From Halohasta litorea (GTDB lineage Archaea > Halobacteriota > Halobacteria > Halobacteriales > Haloferacaceae), in NCBI RefSeq assembly GCF_024494645.1, contig NZ_JANHDJ010000002.1, forward strand, positions 620,001 to 684,000: a stretch of DNA of 64,000 bases. Direction: 5' to 3'. The notes under the pieces were generated by a model, which saw only the letters and a program-made list of their open reading frames with translations, did not search any database and was not told where the DNA came from. Shown piece by piece: positions 17,337 to 26,404 of this stretch. The translations under genes and the position numbers were made by a program. The first letter of the stretch is position 1. Every line of letters starts with the position of its first letter.

Positions 17337-19721
17337 TTATGTTGACTCCGACTCGTCATTCGAAGATACGTACCAGGCAATGGCTGCCTCGACGACTGGT
17401 TCGTAGCTATCGAAGACATAGTCCTCATTAGCTATTATCGAATCAAGATATCGACAATGACTCTCCAAGACGTCAATTTCTTTAGTGATTGCATCGTCGC
17501 TCGAAATCACAGCCGCAATCCCTTCGGCAGCAAGCGCTGAAAGAGACTCAACCTCATCATCAGCGACAGCCGTAAGCGCACGCTCGGCTGCCGGACTCCC
17601 CTGAAACCCAATCGTGAACTGTTCGCGTGCAGTACCAGCGGCCTCTCCAGCCAAGAGGGCAGCAACGTACTCGCTGACAGCCGCTGTGATCACCTGCGTG
17701 ATCGTTTCAACTTCCGAATCGGCCGCAACAGCCTGGTCAGCTAACGCGACAGCAGCCGGATTAAGCTGAAGCGTTTCCGTCGCTTGCGAGATAGCTTCCT
17801 CAGGTTCACTCACAGTCGATTCACCGGTGTCTGCATCGTTTGCTTCTGGCTGTTGAGATTGGTCGTGATCTTCATCTGTAGTATCGTTTGTAGTGGTCGC
17901 ATCCTGGTCCTCTGATTCATCATCAGTATGTTCAACATCGGTTGTCGTGGTGGACGTCCCAGCAGATGACTCTCCCTCGTCTAATGAGTCGTCGACGTCT
18001 ACCTCCGTGGTACTTTCTTCGCTCTCTTTTTGATCCGTGGATGATGTTGCCGTATCGGTTGGTGATTTGGATTCTGTCGAAGTAGTCTCTGTATCCTGTG
18101 CTTTCTCAACGGCTTGCTTTTGTGCAGCGACAGCTTCCAAGATCTCAGCTTCAGTCAGGCTGCCGTCATCAAGTGCAGCCTGCAGTTGCGGATCAATTTC
18201 ATCGAACTCACCAGGACCAGTTGTACGTATTAACCCGTGTGAAGGAGTGTCCGATGCGTCAGCGTCGTCTGAATTCGTATTACTCGTCGGCATTGTTAGT
18301 GTAGTGGAAGTGGTTGATTCATCAACGGAGGCACTGCTACCTGTGGTCGGAACGTCAGCATCTACGCTAGCTTCGTGAGTCTGGTGAAACATCGAAGCTA
18401 ACCGATCTGTATTGAGTCCCTCTGCAGCGAGATCCGGAGTGGTATGGCGATCAAGTGACGGCACAGAAAACGACAACATGAGTTCGGACCCAGCGAACTG
18501 CTGGAGATTACGACCACTATCACGAGGAACAGTACCGCCACCCATCCACGGCGGGAGACGCCACTGTGAACCGTCGTAGAGAAGGTTTTCATCAGTATCT
18601 CCCGATCCCCATACGACACCAGATAAATCATTGAACTCCTCTTTTGCGCCGTGATGCCTGTGTGTAATCACCGTCTCCGTCGGCTCAATCGCCTCATGCA
18701 CCTCAACAAGTGTTTCGCGCGTCGGGTGATTCGAGAGCGTATGCGTATGAATCGTACACTGACCGTCTGTCAGCGGTGTTTTCCCCGACCCGATGAGTTG
18801 GACGACACACGCATTCGGATCCTCTTGGAGCACGCCGAAAAGCCGCCCACTACTCTGTTCACGGGGGATATCTGGTCCAGCAATCGTAATCACGCCGGCT
18901 TCTAAACACTCGTCCGTATGACTGAACTCTGGAATTGACGTTACGTGGTCGCACTCGTAGTCTAATTCGTCATAGAGTTTTGCTACCTGGCCAACGACAC
19001 GAATCGGAACGTGTCGATTATACTCGGCAGCAATCGCTGTGAGCAGGTACGCAATCTGTGGGCCAACAAGCCCACTCGCAGTTACAAGCGTCCGAGAGCC
19101 ACCATGAGCGTGGGAGATAGCTGTCCCCAACGCCTCTGTGATGGCTGATTCGAACTCGTTGTTCGTCGCACCCGTCAAAAAGAGCACGTCTACGTCGACG
19201 AACCCATCTGAGTCAAACCCAGGGAATCCCCCAGCTTGACGAACAGTAAAATCACCCGTCGCTAATATGTGGTGCGTGTCATCGTCATCCGTCACTCGGA
19301 ACAAGAACCCGACTGCTCCCGGAACATGACCTGCTGGCACTGGATGAACTTCGATGCCGGGGCCAATGGTTGTCCAGCCATCTATCGGCGCTATTGCAGA
19401 TGTGACAGCCTCGGAGGCAGTGATATCGTATTTGCTGGTGGCAACATCAAACACATCTCCCAAGATGGTCGCTGTGGCGGGAGACGTGAATATCGGGACG
19501 TCACCACGATGTGCCGCGGTTAATTCCGCATAGTGGTCGACGTGTGCATGAGTGAGACAAATCGCTACCAATCTATCACTCGGACTCAGCAACGAATCAA
19601 GATCGACACCGTCACCAGCATCAACGAGAATACATGCAGTCTCCGTGCTATCGGTCCCAAATCGAAGGAGAAATGACTCATTACCGCTGTTTGGATTGGC
19701 ATGATTAAACGAGAGACGCAC
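17337..19721 (-). CDS. Metallo-beta-lactamase/beta-CASP-like hydrolase with long acidic linker
   Basis: The protein has 794 residues. The N-terminal ~400 residues form an MBL fold: THAHVDHY at 57-64 gives the HxHxDH zinc motif, a downstream GDF (about 155) gives the bridging Asp, and THRHHGAKEE (about 350) gives a late His cluster. The inserted region resembles a beta-CASP cap as in RNase J/Int9-type nucleases, so a phosphodiester substrate (RNA or DNA) is likely (inference). Residues about 455-640 are Ser/Thr/Asp/Glu-rich and disordered. The last ~150 residues (ETITQVITAAVSEYVAALL ...) form an Ala-rich helical domain of unknown role. The C-terminal extension is unusual for the family. Confidence 0.72.
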   Translation of the reverse strand: MRLSFNHANPNSGNESFLLRFGTDSTETACILVDAGDGVDLDSLLSPSDRLVAICLTHAHVDHYAELTAAHRGDVPIFTSPATATILGDVFDVATSKYDITASEAVTSAIAPIDGWTTIGPGIEVHPVPAGHVPGAVGFLFRVTDDDDTHHILATGDFTVRQAGGFPGFDSDGFVDVDVLFLTGATNNEFESAITEALGTAISHAHGGSRTLVTASGLVGPQIAYLLTAIAAEYNRHVPIRVVGQVAKLYDELDYECDHVTSIPEFSHTDECLEAGVITIAGPDIPREQSSGRLFGVLQEDPNACVVQLIGSGKTPLTDGQCTIHTHTLSNHPTRETLVEVHEAIEPTETVITHRHHGAKEEFNDLSGVVWGSGDTDENLLYDGSQWRLPPWMGGGTVPRDSGRNLQQFAGSELMLSFSVPSLDRHTTPDLAAEGLNTDRLASMFHQTHEASVDADVPTTGSSASVDESTTSTTLTMPTSNTNSDDADASDTPSHGLIRTTGPGEFDEIDPQLQAALDDGSLTEAEILEAVAAQKQAVEKAQDTETTSTESKSPTDTATSSTDQKESEESTTEVDVDDSLDEGESSAGTSTTTTDVEHTDDESEDQDATTTNDTTDEDHDQSQQPEANDADTGESTVSEPEEAISQATETLQLNPAAVALADQAVAADSEVETITQVITAAVSEYVAALLAGEAAGTAREQFTIGFQGSPAAERALTAVADDEVESLSALAAEGIAAVISSDDAITKEIDVLESHCRYLDSIIANEDYVFDSYEPVVEAAIAWYVSSNDESEST

Positions 19722-19852
19722 GTATAACCAAAACGATAGTAAGCATCATATAATTTCGGTTGATAGTTACTGTATCACCTGAAATGTCTAACTGATTTCC
19801 CGCTAAATCCGCACAGTAACTCAGAAGAATAGACAAACTCTGTCTACACTAT

Positions 19853-20182
19853 CTAATACAGAGAATCATCGTCCTGACGGACCCACTCTTGTTCCTCTGT
19901 GAAGTGACGTTTCGGCTCATAAGAGTCGAAATCGTTTTCTTTTTTCCAATTTCCAGAATCCCCCTCAATAAGTCCCTCTTTTCTGAGATGTCCAAGGTGT
20001 TCAAGTATGATTTCAGAGCCTACCTCAAACATCTCTGCAAGTTCATCCTCGTCAAAGGAATCAACTTCTGAAGTTTCTTCTAATATAGCTACACTCAACG
20101 ATTTGTATTGTCCCTGATCATCTCTCACACGATATGAGCCGTCACGAAATGAACCCTCAATGTGCCAACGGTCATCTGCCAT
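19853..20182 (-). CDS. Small winged-helix-like protein, unrecognised
   Basis: The protein has 109 residues. Residues about 30-78 fit a short helix-turn-helix with wing (FDEDELAEMFEVGSEIILEHLGHLRKEGLI). The C-terminus is charged and probably flexible. The N-terminal strand pattern (WHIEGSFRDGSYRVRD) may be a small beta sheet. It is probably a DNA-binding regulator, with no known family. It is separated from the helicase gene by 363 bases that contain only AT-rich promoter sequence and no other gene. Confidence 0.5.
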   Translation of the reverse strand: MADDRWHIEGSFRDGSYRVRDDQGQYKSLSVAILEETSEVDSFDEDELAEMFEVGSEIILEHLGHLRKEGLIEGDSGNWKKENDFDSYEPKRHFTEEQEWVRQDDDSLY

Positions 20183-20514
20183 TAAAACATAATTCTACTC
20201 TGATTGAATAAATTAATCGTCTACCTTGACTGTCCTAGTTTCATTTTAAACAAAATACAGAACACCTTCTTTCAAGTTCTTATCTGAGAATACCTAGTCT
20301 ATGAGTAAATTTGCAACAATTATCCCAGTATCGTCAGACTCCACAACGCTTCTGGAAAGCTGAACACCCTTCCTCTACACACATACCACATAATGTCCTC
20401 CAGAATCAATCCGTGAGCCACACACTTACAACTCTTTTTGATCGTATCACCTGCCAAATTCAACTAAATTAACTTATGCTTTGTGTACGCATCTGACAAA
20501 CATTTAAGCGACAC

Positions 20515-20527
20515 TATGTATTATTTA
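20515..20527 (+). promoter_or_regulatory. TATA region for the SF1 helicase gene
   Basis: TATGTATTATTTA lies about 20-31 bases before the ATG at 20546, at the distance expected for a leaderless transcript. The rest of the gap 20183-20545 shows no gene or clear repeat. Confidence 0.45.
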
Positions 20528-20545
20528 GATATCTAAGATCGATTC

Positions 20546-22927
20546 ATGAATAATCTATTGACACAGGCAGTAACACAGTTTCAACCCTCGGATTTTCAAC
20601 TTGCAACATTCTCTCAACAAAAGTTATTAAAAACAAATGATTGGGAGACAGAACATGGCGTAGACATAACTTGGCTGAAATCAAACGCAATGTCTGCCGA
20701 GTTGCTTGTTGGAGGCGTACTTCATATCCCCCTACACGAACCAAATAGTGCAGAATTAACTGGAGAATATATTGAATTCAAAGACACAAAGTTTGGAGAA
20801 TACTTCATATATGATGATCCATCAAGAGGTCGCTCTCGTTTATCGGTGAACAGCTTCTCAAACACAGCTATTGCAAGCCAAGTTCGGTATTGGACAAATG
20901 ATTACCAACCACAGTCTGCTCCATCATATGCAACCTCTGCCGATACCACAGCCGAACACCAGAACAAACTGGAAGCCAACGCAATCAGTTCAATGTCTGA
21001 TTCTGAATCAAAAAAATGGTTCTCAGAACTCACCAACTTTGTAAATTCTCTAGAATCAGATACTCGTGAAGAGAACAGAAACTCGTATCTTAACAGTTCA
21101 TTTCGTTCTCACGCTCGCAACCACGGTGGCATTCAACAACTGCTACCCATGGGAACCACCTCAACAAGTACACACGAAAGAGTATACAAATTCGTTGTGC
21201 CTGCAGAAGAGGAAGACAACCCACGCCCTCTCGACTTGATCGGCGACTACGGTCTCTTCCCAAAAAGTGAAGTACTGGTCGACCTCCATAATGGGTCAGA
21301 CGATCAACGAGAAGGGTCTGAATATGCCAAATTCCCGATCAAAGCGGAACTTGCATTCTGGAGTGAGAATGAAAGAAGTATTGGCATAAGTGTCTCTCAA
21401 AAACACTCCAAACGATTCCTTGATCGCGCCCTCACAGACGATACTGAACTGTATCAAATCGTTGGATTACTTAACCGAGTTCCATATAAACGTGAACGAG
21501 ACGCAATAGAGCAAATCCAATCTAACTCTGAAAAACGACGTGTACTGACCGGGAACAAACGGCTTACATTTAGACCGGACTTCGCTATCGCAACCCGTGA
21601 TATCCAACCAGATCCAACTGACGAGGATCCCAACCCGGATCCAGTTCGTTTCTACGATACAACTAGTGACACCCCGCTGGTCGGCGGTGTGAAATTAAAC
21701 GAATATCAAGCAGAGGCGGCCGAACTCTGTCTTCGATCTAAAGAAGTCTACTGTATCCATGGCCCACCTGGAACAGGCAAAACGCGTACACTGAACGCAA
21801 TCGCCCGACAAGTGATTGCAGAGGGTGGAACAGTCCTTATGAGCGCCCACAGCAATCAGGCAGTCGACAACTTATTAGTTGGAGACTCAGCACCCAACAC
21901 CCCCGACGAAGGGAGTCTTCACGCACTCTCTCAAGACCCGAACGAAACGTTAGACATCTCCATCTCACGAGTCGGTACGAATTCATCCGACAAGGTCGTG
22001 CAAAAACACTATATTGGTGAGAGTACCTCCAGTGCAAATATCGTAGGAGCCACTACAAGCGCTGCTGATATGTTCGATGCAGGTACCTTCGATCTCGCCA
22101 TCGTAGACGAAGCCACCCAAGCGAGTATTCCAGCGACACTCGTTCCGTACACTTGCGCTGATAAACTCATCCTTGCCGGAGACCACAAACAGCTCCCCCC
22201 GTACAAGAGTACAGAAGCAGAAGAGCGTCCAATATATGTTTCACTGTTTGAGCATATGATTGAAACATACGACACAGGTATCCAGACGATGCTTCAACGA
22301 CAGTACCGTATGAACGAACAAATCGCCGAGTTCCCATCCCAAGCGTTCTACAACAGTTCACTCGAAACCGCAGACCGAAATACAAACTGGACTGTGCCAG
22401 GTGAACCCCCGCTAATCGGTATTAACATTGATGGGCCGGAATCCAGCAGTGGTACAAGTAAAAAGAATGAACGTGAAGCTCGTGTAGTTACGAAGCGTGT
22501 CAAAGCCTTAGCGGAAAAAAGTGTGCGGATGAGTGATATCGGGATCATCACTCCTTACTCGGCGCAGATACCTACAATTAAGCAACACTTACATAATCAC
22601 GTTGAGGAACGAACGAATCGCATCACCATTGACACCATTGATGCGTTCCAAGGAAGTGAACGTGAAGCCATTATTATTTCATTCGTCCGCTCCAACGATA
22701 CCGGCGAATCAGGTTTCTTAACACTTCCAGATGAAGGGCCACGTCGACTAAACGTCGCGTTGACACGAGCAAAAAAGCACTTATCTATAATCGCTGATTT
22801 CGAAACACTCTCACAAACACCCAACTATCGCAGCGAACAAGAAACCAGTAGCCAAGTCTATGCAGAACTGGCCGAGTTCCTACGAAATCAAGAAGTAATG
22901 CTTGAACCAGGGATGAAATTAGAGTAA
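20546..22927 (+). CDS. UPF1/DNA2-like SF1 helicase
   Basis: The protein has 793 residues. The C-terminal half contains the full SF1B motif set: Walker A GPPGTGKTRT (about 406-415), motif Ia region SAHSNQAVDN, Walker B IVDEATQAS (about 513-521), motif III LAGDHKQLPPY, motif IV QRQYRMNE, motif V DTIDAFQGSE and motif VI NVALTRAKKHL. The order and the QPP motif place it with the UPF1/Dna2/IGHMBP2 group, which unwinds DNA or RNA in the 5'-3' direction. The N-terminal ~390 residues are unrecognised, more AT-rich at the DNA level, and may be a nuclease or substrate-recognition module, but I see no PD-(D/E)XK triplet. Such helicases are common in defence islands. Immediately downstream lies a McrC-like fragment. 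Confidence 0.85.
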   Translation: MNNLLTQAVTQFQPSDFQLATFSQQKLLKTNDWETEHGVDITWLKSNAMSAELLVGGVLHIPLHEPNSAELTGEYIEFKDTKFGEYFIYDDPSRGRSRLSVNSFSNTAIASQVRYWTNDYQPQSAPSYATSADTTAEHQNKLEANAISSMSDSESKKWFSELTNFVNSLESDTREENRNSYLNSSFRSHARNHGGIQQLLPMGTTSTSTHERVYKFVVPAEEEDNPRPLDLIGDYGLFPKSEVLVDLHNGSDDQREGSEYAKFPIKAELAFWSENERSIGISVSQKHSKRFLDRALTDDTELYQIVGLLNRVPYKRERDAIEQIQSNSEKRRVLTGNKRLTFRPDFAIATRDIQPDPTDEDPNPDPVRFYDTTSDTPLVGGVKLNEYQAEAAELCLRSKEVYCIHGPPGTGKTRTLNAIARQVIAEGGTVLMSAHSNQAVDNLLVGDSAPNTPDEGSLHALSQDPNETLDISISRVGTNSSDKVVQKHYIGESTSSANIVGATTSAADMFDAGTFDLAIVDEATQASIPATLVPYTCADKLILAGDHKQLPPYKSTEAEERPIYVSLFEHMIETYDTGIQTMLQRQYRMNEQIAEFPSQAFYNSSLETADRNTNWTVPGEPPLIGINIDGPESSSGTSKKNEREARVVTKRVKALAEKSVRMSDIGIITPYSAQIPTIKQHLHNHVEERTNRITIDTIDAFQGSEREAIIISFVRSNDTGESGFLTLPDEGPRRLNVALTRAKKHLSIIADFETLSQTPNYRSEQETSSQVYAELAEFLRNQEVMLEPGMKLE

Positions 22928-22994
22928 ACAATTACTGTCCCGCATCACATCCTTTCGTGCGGATGCTAAATCGTATATATGATGTGTATGTGTG

Positions 22995-23185
22995 TTAGCT
23001 TGTGTCAATAAATCCTAATTGGAGTGAAAAAATCGATGAGCGGGGAATGCCAATTGATCCGCTTAATGCAAGCAAACGCTTCAACACAAGATTCTCACCG
23101 GTGTCGTTATCGTTTGTCCGATATTGTTGCAGCAACTCACTCTCTGTTTCGAATGATAGATCCCACTTCGCGGAGAACACACACC
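22995..23185 (-). pseudogene. Fragment of a McrC-like (DUF2357-type) protein
   Basis: On the minus strand the segment NDNDTGENLVLKRLLAL closely matches NYDTSENLVLKRLLAVI of the McrC-like protein encoded at 26405-27754, but the surrounding sequence does not continue the match and no long frame exists. I take it as the remnant of a related nuclease gene. It occupies part of the 463-base gap after the helicase gene. The rest of that gap (to 23390) is AT-rich with no recognisable gene. Confidence 0.45.
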
Positions 23186-23390
23186 TATAGGCACTCTATT
23201 GCGATTTTCCACGTTTCTACACAAGAGCGTATAACACTCTTATGTAGAACTGTGGAATCCTCTCATAACAAAGCAATCAATGAGGATAGTCGTAGTTGGG
23301 CTCTCGTGTGACTCACGAGATGTTTATAATCTATACCCCTTAGATTCAGTAAACTTTGAAGCCACCAGTAAAGTCAACAGTAGACCGAGA

Positions 23391-23813
23391 TTACTCTTTT
23401 ATAGACCAACCCATTTCAGATGCAGATATGTCGTGCTCCTTGAGGAATCTCTTCTGCCGCGTCACCGGCCAAGAATCTCCGTACCTCTTCGCATATTCCA
23501 TTCGCTTACTATCATTCTCAGTCTCCTGTTTTGACTTGCCAGCCAAACCATTTGTATCAGATACCTCAGAATCTCTGTTCTGACGAGGATTCTTATTAGA
23601 CTCACCCTTCTGTGTTGACCGATGATTCGATTTGTCGGTTCCCACGTACTGATTTGATTCAGCTTCAGAGAGCGTATTATCAGCATCTGGATCAAACGTT
23701 GGACCGCCACCCATCCTGTCATGATGGGTGCCTTGACTATCTCCGAACGTCCCTGGAGAAGAATCACCGACATCATGCGCCTTGTCTTTCCGGCGGCGGT
23801 TGTACCGTGTCAT
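23391..23813 (-). CDS. Hydrophilic, probably disordered protein
   Basis: An ATG at 23811-23813 gives 140 residues (MTRYNRRRKDK ...). The protein is extremely rich in Asn, Ser, Gln, Asp, Lys and Gly, with almost no hydrophobic core until the last ~25 residues (WPVTRQKRFLKEHDISASEMGW), which could form a small helix-turn-helix-like unit. No family is recognised. The disordered composition and basic N-terminus could suit DNA binding (inference). Confidence 0.45.
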   Translation of the reverse strand: MTRYNRRRKDKAHDVGDSSPGTFGDSQGTHHDRMGGGPTFDPDADNTLSEAESNQYVGTDKSNHRSTQKGESNKNPRQNRDSEVSDTNGLAGKSKQETENDSKRMEYAKRYGDSWPVTRQKRFLKEHDISASEMGWSIKE

Positions 23814-23974
23814 CAATAAATAGAATACTTCTTAGCTACTTAACACTAAGTAATAAAATATTGGCATTAATTTGGAGTAGAGTTAATGAGCCAATTGTAT
23901 TTTGCTCCTTAGTATTTCACCGGAAATCACACTATGGAAAAAATCCCCCACTAGAGAGATCGGAGGCTCTCTGG

Positions 23975-24322
23975 TCAGTCTGACGACGAACTCGCCGGCG
24001 ACTGCAGATCTAACTCCTGTTGGTCTGAAGTATGTGGGATAGAGATGTACTGATTTTCCCATTCACGTCGACGCACAAGCAATTGTTCGCCACTCGATGT
24101 CAGCTCGTAGTAGTTGGTGCGCTGGTCTTGGCTGCCTTTCTTGACGAGTTCGTAGTCGACTAACGTGTCTAAGTTTGGGTAGAGTCGACCGTGATTGACG
24201 TTGTCGATGTGAGTTTCGAGTTGCTGTTGGACAGTCTGGCCGGAGGGCTGATCTAATCCGGCGATGACGTACAGGAGGTCACGCTGGAAGCCAGTCAGTT
24301 CGAAAGATTCTGTGAGGACCAT
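23975..24322 (-). CDS. PadR family transcriptional regulator
   Basis: The frame opens further upstream, but the ATG at 24322 (MVLTESFELTGFQRDLLY) matches the usual N-terminus of haloarchaeal PadR proteins, giving 115 residues. The core has the PadR winged helix: ELTGFQRDLLYVIAGL, QTVQQQLETHI, the YPNLDTLVDYELVKKG recognition region and the YYELTSSGEQLL wing. PadR proteins are dimeric repressors, often of neighbouring genes. The C-terminal tail is acidic and Ser-rich. The gene to its left edge on the same strand is the disordered protein, and upstream lies an unrecognised gene that ends about 107 bases away and may share its transcript. Confidence 0.8.
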   Translation of the reverse strand: MVLTESFELTGFQRDLLYVIAGLDQPSGQTVQQQLETHIDNVNHGRLYPNLDTLVDYELVKKGSQDQRTNYYELTSSGEQLLVRRREWENQYISIPHTSDQQELDLQSPASSSSD

Positions 24323-24429
24323 TCCAATTGAGAATATATCGTCCACCCAATTAGTTTGTTTGGGTGGCACAGACAATGATGGATAGTTCCCACCCACAGA
24401 TTCACATAATCGAGATATTGGCCAGGACC

Positions 24430-24801
24430 TCAATCATCCACAATCCGTTTGAGCGTCATCGGTTCACCATCTGGGCCCTCTAATTTACAAGTCAAATCAC
24501 AATCCAGCTGGGCGACCATGTTTTCAATTTCAGTCGGTGTTGGAAGTTCATCCGGTGCCAATCCCAACCAGACAGCGACAGTCGACGACGAGAGATCGCT
24601 GTACTGAGCAACAATCCCTCCAAATTTGCTCGCATCGGCCCACTGTGAGAAATCTCCCCGGTTTTGAACCCACATCGCAAACAAGTTACCAAGAGACGAT
24701 GTGCTTTCGTGCCCCCTGTATAGTGAGAGTCGCTCTTCACCATCGACTTCGAGCGCAATTTGCCATTCGTAGCGGGGTGCAGCCACATTGTGTCGCTCCA
24801 T
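24430..24801 (-). CDS. Unrecognised small protein
   Basis: The ATG at 24801 (MERHNVAAPRYEW) gives 123 residues and is preferred over an upstream in-frame codon because a GAATAAAAAA TATA-like run lies 25-30 bases before it. The sequence alternates strands and helices (QIALEVDGEERLSLYRG, LGNLFAMWVQNRG, TEIENMVAQL) with no catalytic motif visible. It ends 107 bases before the PadR start on the same strand, so PadR may control it or be co-transcribed with it. Confidence 0.5.
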   Translation of the reverse strand: MERHNVAAPRYEWQIALEVDGEERLSLYRGHESTSSLGNLFAMWVQNRGDFSQWADASKFGGIVAQYSDLSSSTVAVWLGLAPDELPTPTEIENMVAQLDCDLTCKLEGPDGEPMTLKRIVDD

Positions 24802-24877
24802 TAGCACTCCAAACGGATTTTTTATTCTACAAAACAGTACCGTTTTAACAGTATTTATCAAATAGTAAATACTAACG

Positions 24878-24886
24878 CTAATATAC
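24878..24886 (+). promoter_or_regulatory. TATA box for the small zinc protein at 24907
   Basis: CTAATATAC is centred about 25 bases before the ATG at 24907, the spacing of a leaderless start. It supports that ATG over the internal ATG at 24967. Confidence 0.4.
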
Positions 24887-24906
24887 GGGTATCGAGACCT
24901 TCAGCT

Positions 24907-25146
24907 ATGCTCCGCCGCATCTTCTTGGCCCGGTTCAGCTTTCTGTCGACAATATTCAGTACGAGTATGACCGATTCCAGAGGTGCACAAAAACGCATTG
25001 ACGTGGGAGCCTACCAATGCCTCCGTTGTGACACGCTAAACTACGTACATTTCCCAAACGAAACAGTTGCCGAACCCGACCTTTGTCGAGAGTGTGAGAA
25101 AGATGGACCGTATCGGATCAACTTTTGCCATTGCCTTTTCAAATAA
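24907..25146 (+). CDS. Small zinc-ribbon protein
   Basis: The protein has 79 residues. CLRC (about 38-41) and CREC (about 60-63) form a four-cysteine zinc ribbon, with further Cys/His residues at the end (FCHCLF). The first ~20 residues are partly hydrophobic (LARFSFLSTIF) and could be a short amphipathic or membrane-associated helix. If translation begins at the ATG at 24967 this segment is absent. Family not recognised. Confidence 0.5.
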   Translation: MLRRIFLARFSFLSTIFSTSMTDSRGAQKRIDVGAYQCLRCDTLNYVHFPNETVAEPDLCRECEKDGPYRINFCHCLFK

Positions 25147-25218
25147 TAATTGAGTTCAGTATTCAGATATTAGCCGTACTCACGGTTAGCCTACGCAAAG
25201 TCATACCGTTTCCTATTA

Positions 25219-26124
25219 TCACGCGGTCATTCGTTTCATCATTTTATGTGTCCGCTCAATACTTTGCAGCGTATCGAGGACATCTGCTAATAGTATAACT
25301 TCAACTCCGTCTGGAGATTGCTTGACGGAATTACGCGAAAAATAGAATGCCCGTGTCTGATCGCCTGCTTCTGATTTAAGATCATCTAATGCTGATTCGG
25401 AGATCGTCTTTGTGTTTTTCACTTCACCGAAAACACGGTCCTCTCCTATACCCCCGATCAGATCGAAGTTTTGATTGACGCCTCCGGAACCTCCTGGTTG
25501 GATTAGTGGATAATACTCATACTCTTCTCGAAGGTATTCCTCACATAATCGTTCTGTTTGATCCGGAGAATAAGATGTCGGTTCATTAATAGGGAATTGT
25601 TCGTCATTAAGTAATGAGCGTACCTGTTCCTCCACAGCCCCCCAGTGAGTGAACGTTGTATAGGGAGGCTCGTATGCGCTCAGAAGATACTCGCCAGCAT
25701 CCAGTTGGCGAATAGATTCCTCTAACTGAATACCTTTGTAAATGTAACTGATTTCTTCGTCGTTTTCAAGTTGTTTTTTCGCTTTGACGGGATCTGTGTA
25801 TCTTTTTGAACGTGTCCCGTCCTCTTCAACGCCGATAATAAATGGTTCTGTCTCAGGGGGAACAACTCCTAGAATTCTCCCGCGGTCATAGTTGTCGTTG
25901 CTAGCATTCAGTTGAATGAGACATATTGCACCAGATTCTGCAGCATTGGCCATCTCTTCAATATCGGTCTCTCCGTCATCATAATTGTCATCAGAGAAAC
26001 TTGCTATATCATCGTAATGACAAAGGATATATCCGTCCTTATAAAACTCAGTGAGTGTGTCATCGGATGGGCTATCAGGTGCAAGACGGTGAAAGAACAC
26101 TTTCAGATTGGATTCTCTGTCCAC
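25219..26124 (-). CDS. PD-(D/E)XK nuclease-like protein, probable restriction or defence nuclease
   Basis: The start is a GTG (codon 26122-26124), giving 301 residues. Residues about 10-150 are a mixed alpha/beta domain that resembles a PUA/EVE-like reader only weakly (GAICLIQL, RGRILGVV), so this is a guess. The C-terminal part has FDLIGGIGEDRVFGEVKNT (about 220-240), with an Asp and an EVK spaced as in PD-(D/E)XK endonucleases, then a helix and the strand TRAFYFSRN. The spacing suggests DNA cleavage, target unknown. It is a single gene on the minus strand, separated by 280 bases from the second McrBC-like operon. That gap shows no gene. Confidence 0.6.
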   Translation of the reverse strand: MDRESNLKVFFHRLAPDSPSDDTLTEFYKDGYILCHYDDIASFSDDNYDDGETDIEEMANAAESGAICLIQLNASNDNYDRGRILGVVPPETEPFIIGVEEDGTRSKRYTDPVKAKKQLENDEEISYIYKGIQLEESIRQLDAGEYLLSAYEPPYTTFTHWGAVEEQVRSLLNDEQFPINEPTSYSPDQTERLCEEYLREEYEYYPLIQPGGSGGVNQNFDLIGGIGEDRVFGEVKNTKTISESALDDLKSEAGDQTRAFYFSRNSVKQSPDGVEVILLADVLDTLQSIERTHKMMKRMTA

Positions 26125-26404
26125 ATCAAGATTTCATACGCCAGCTACTTATTATTCACCTTGATTGATATACTGTTTCGGGGTTAAAACTGAATAGGAT
26201 ATGTTTGCTCTTGGGTACAATATTGTTGGTGGAGAGATTTCTTGCGATTTTACGCTCCGTCGTCTCAGTGATCTGCTCTCTCAGAACGGTGGCGAGACGG
26301 GTGAATAACAGATATGTACCTCGTGGCAGGCTTCGTCGACACCCGGATATCCCTTTATTCGGCAGGCCATCAGTACAACCCAGAATTCAGCTTAAGATAC
26401 TGGG

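Noticed and set aside
18037-18378. Long open frame opposite the acidic linker of the MBL-fold gene (113 codons, Ser/Val/Cys-rich)
   Set aside because: It is antisense to a low-complexity Ser/Thr/Asp/Glu repeat, which leaves few stops on the other strand. It has no start context or domain.
26125-26404. Gap between the PD-(D/E)XK gene and the McrC-like gene
   Set aside because: Several short frames exist on both strands but none has a recognisable motif, a start signal or composition distinct from random sequence.
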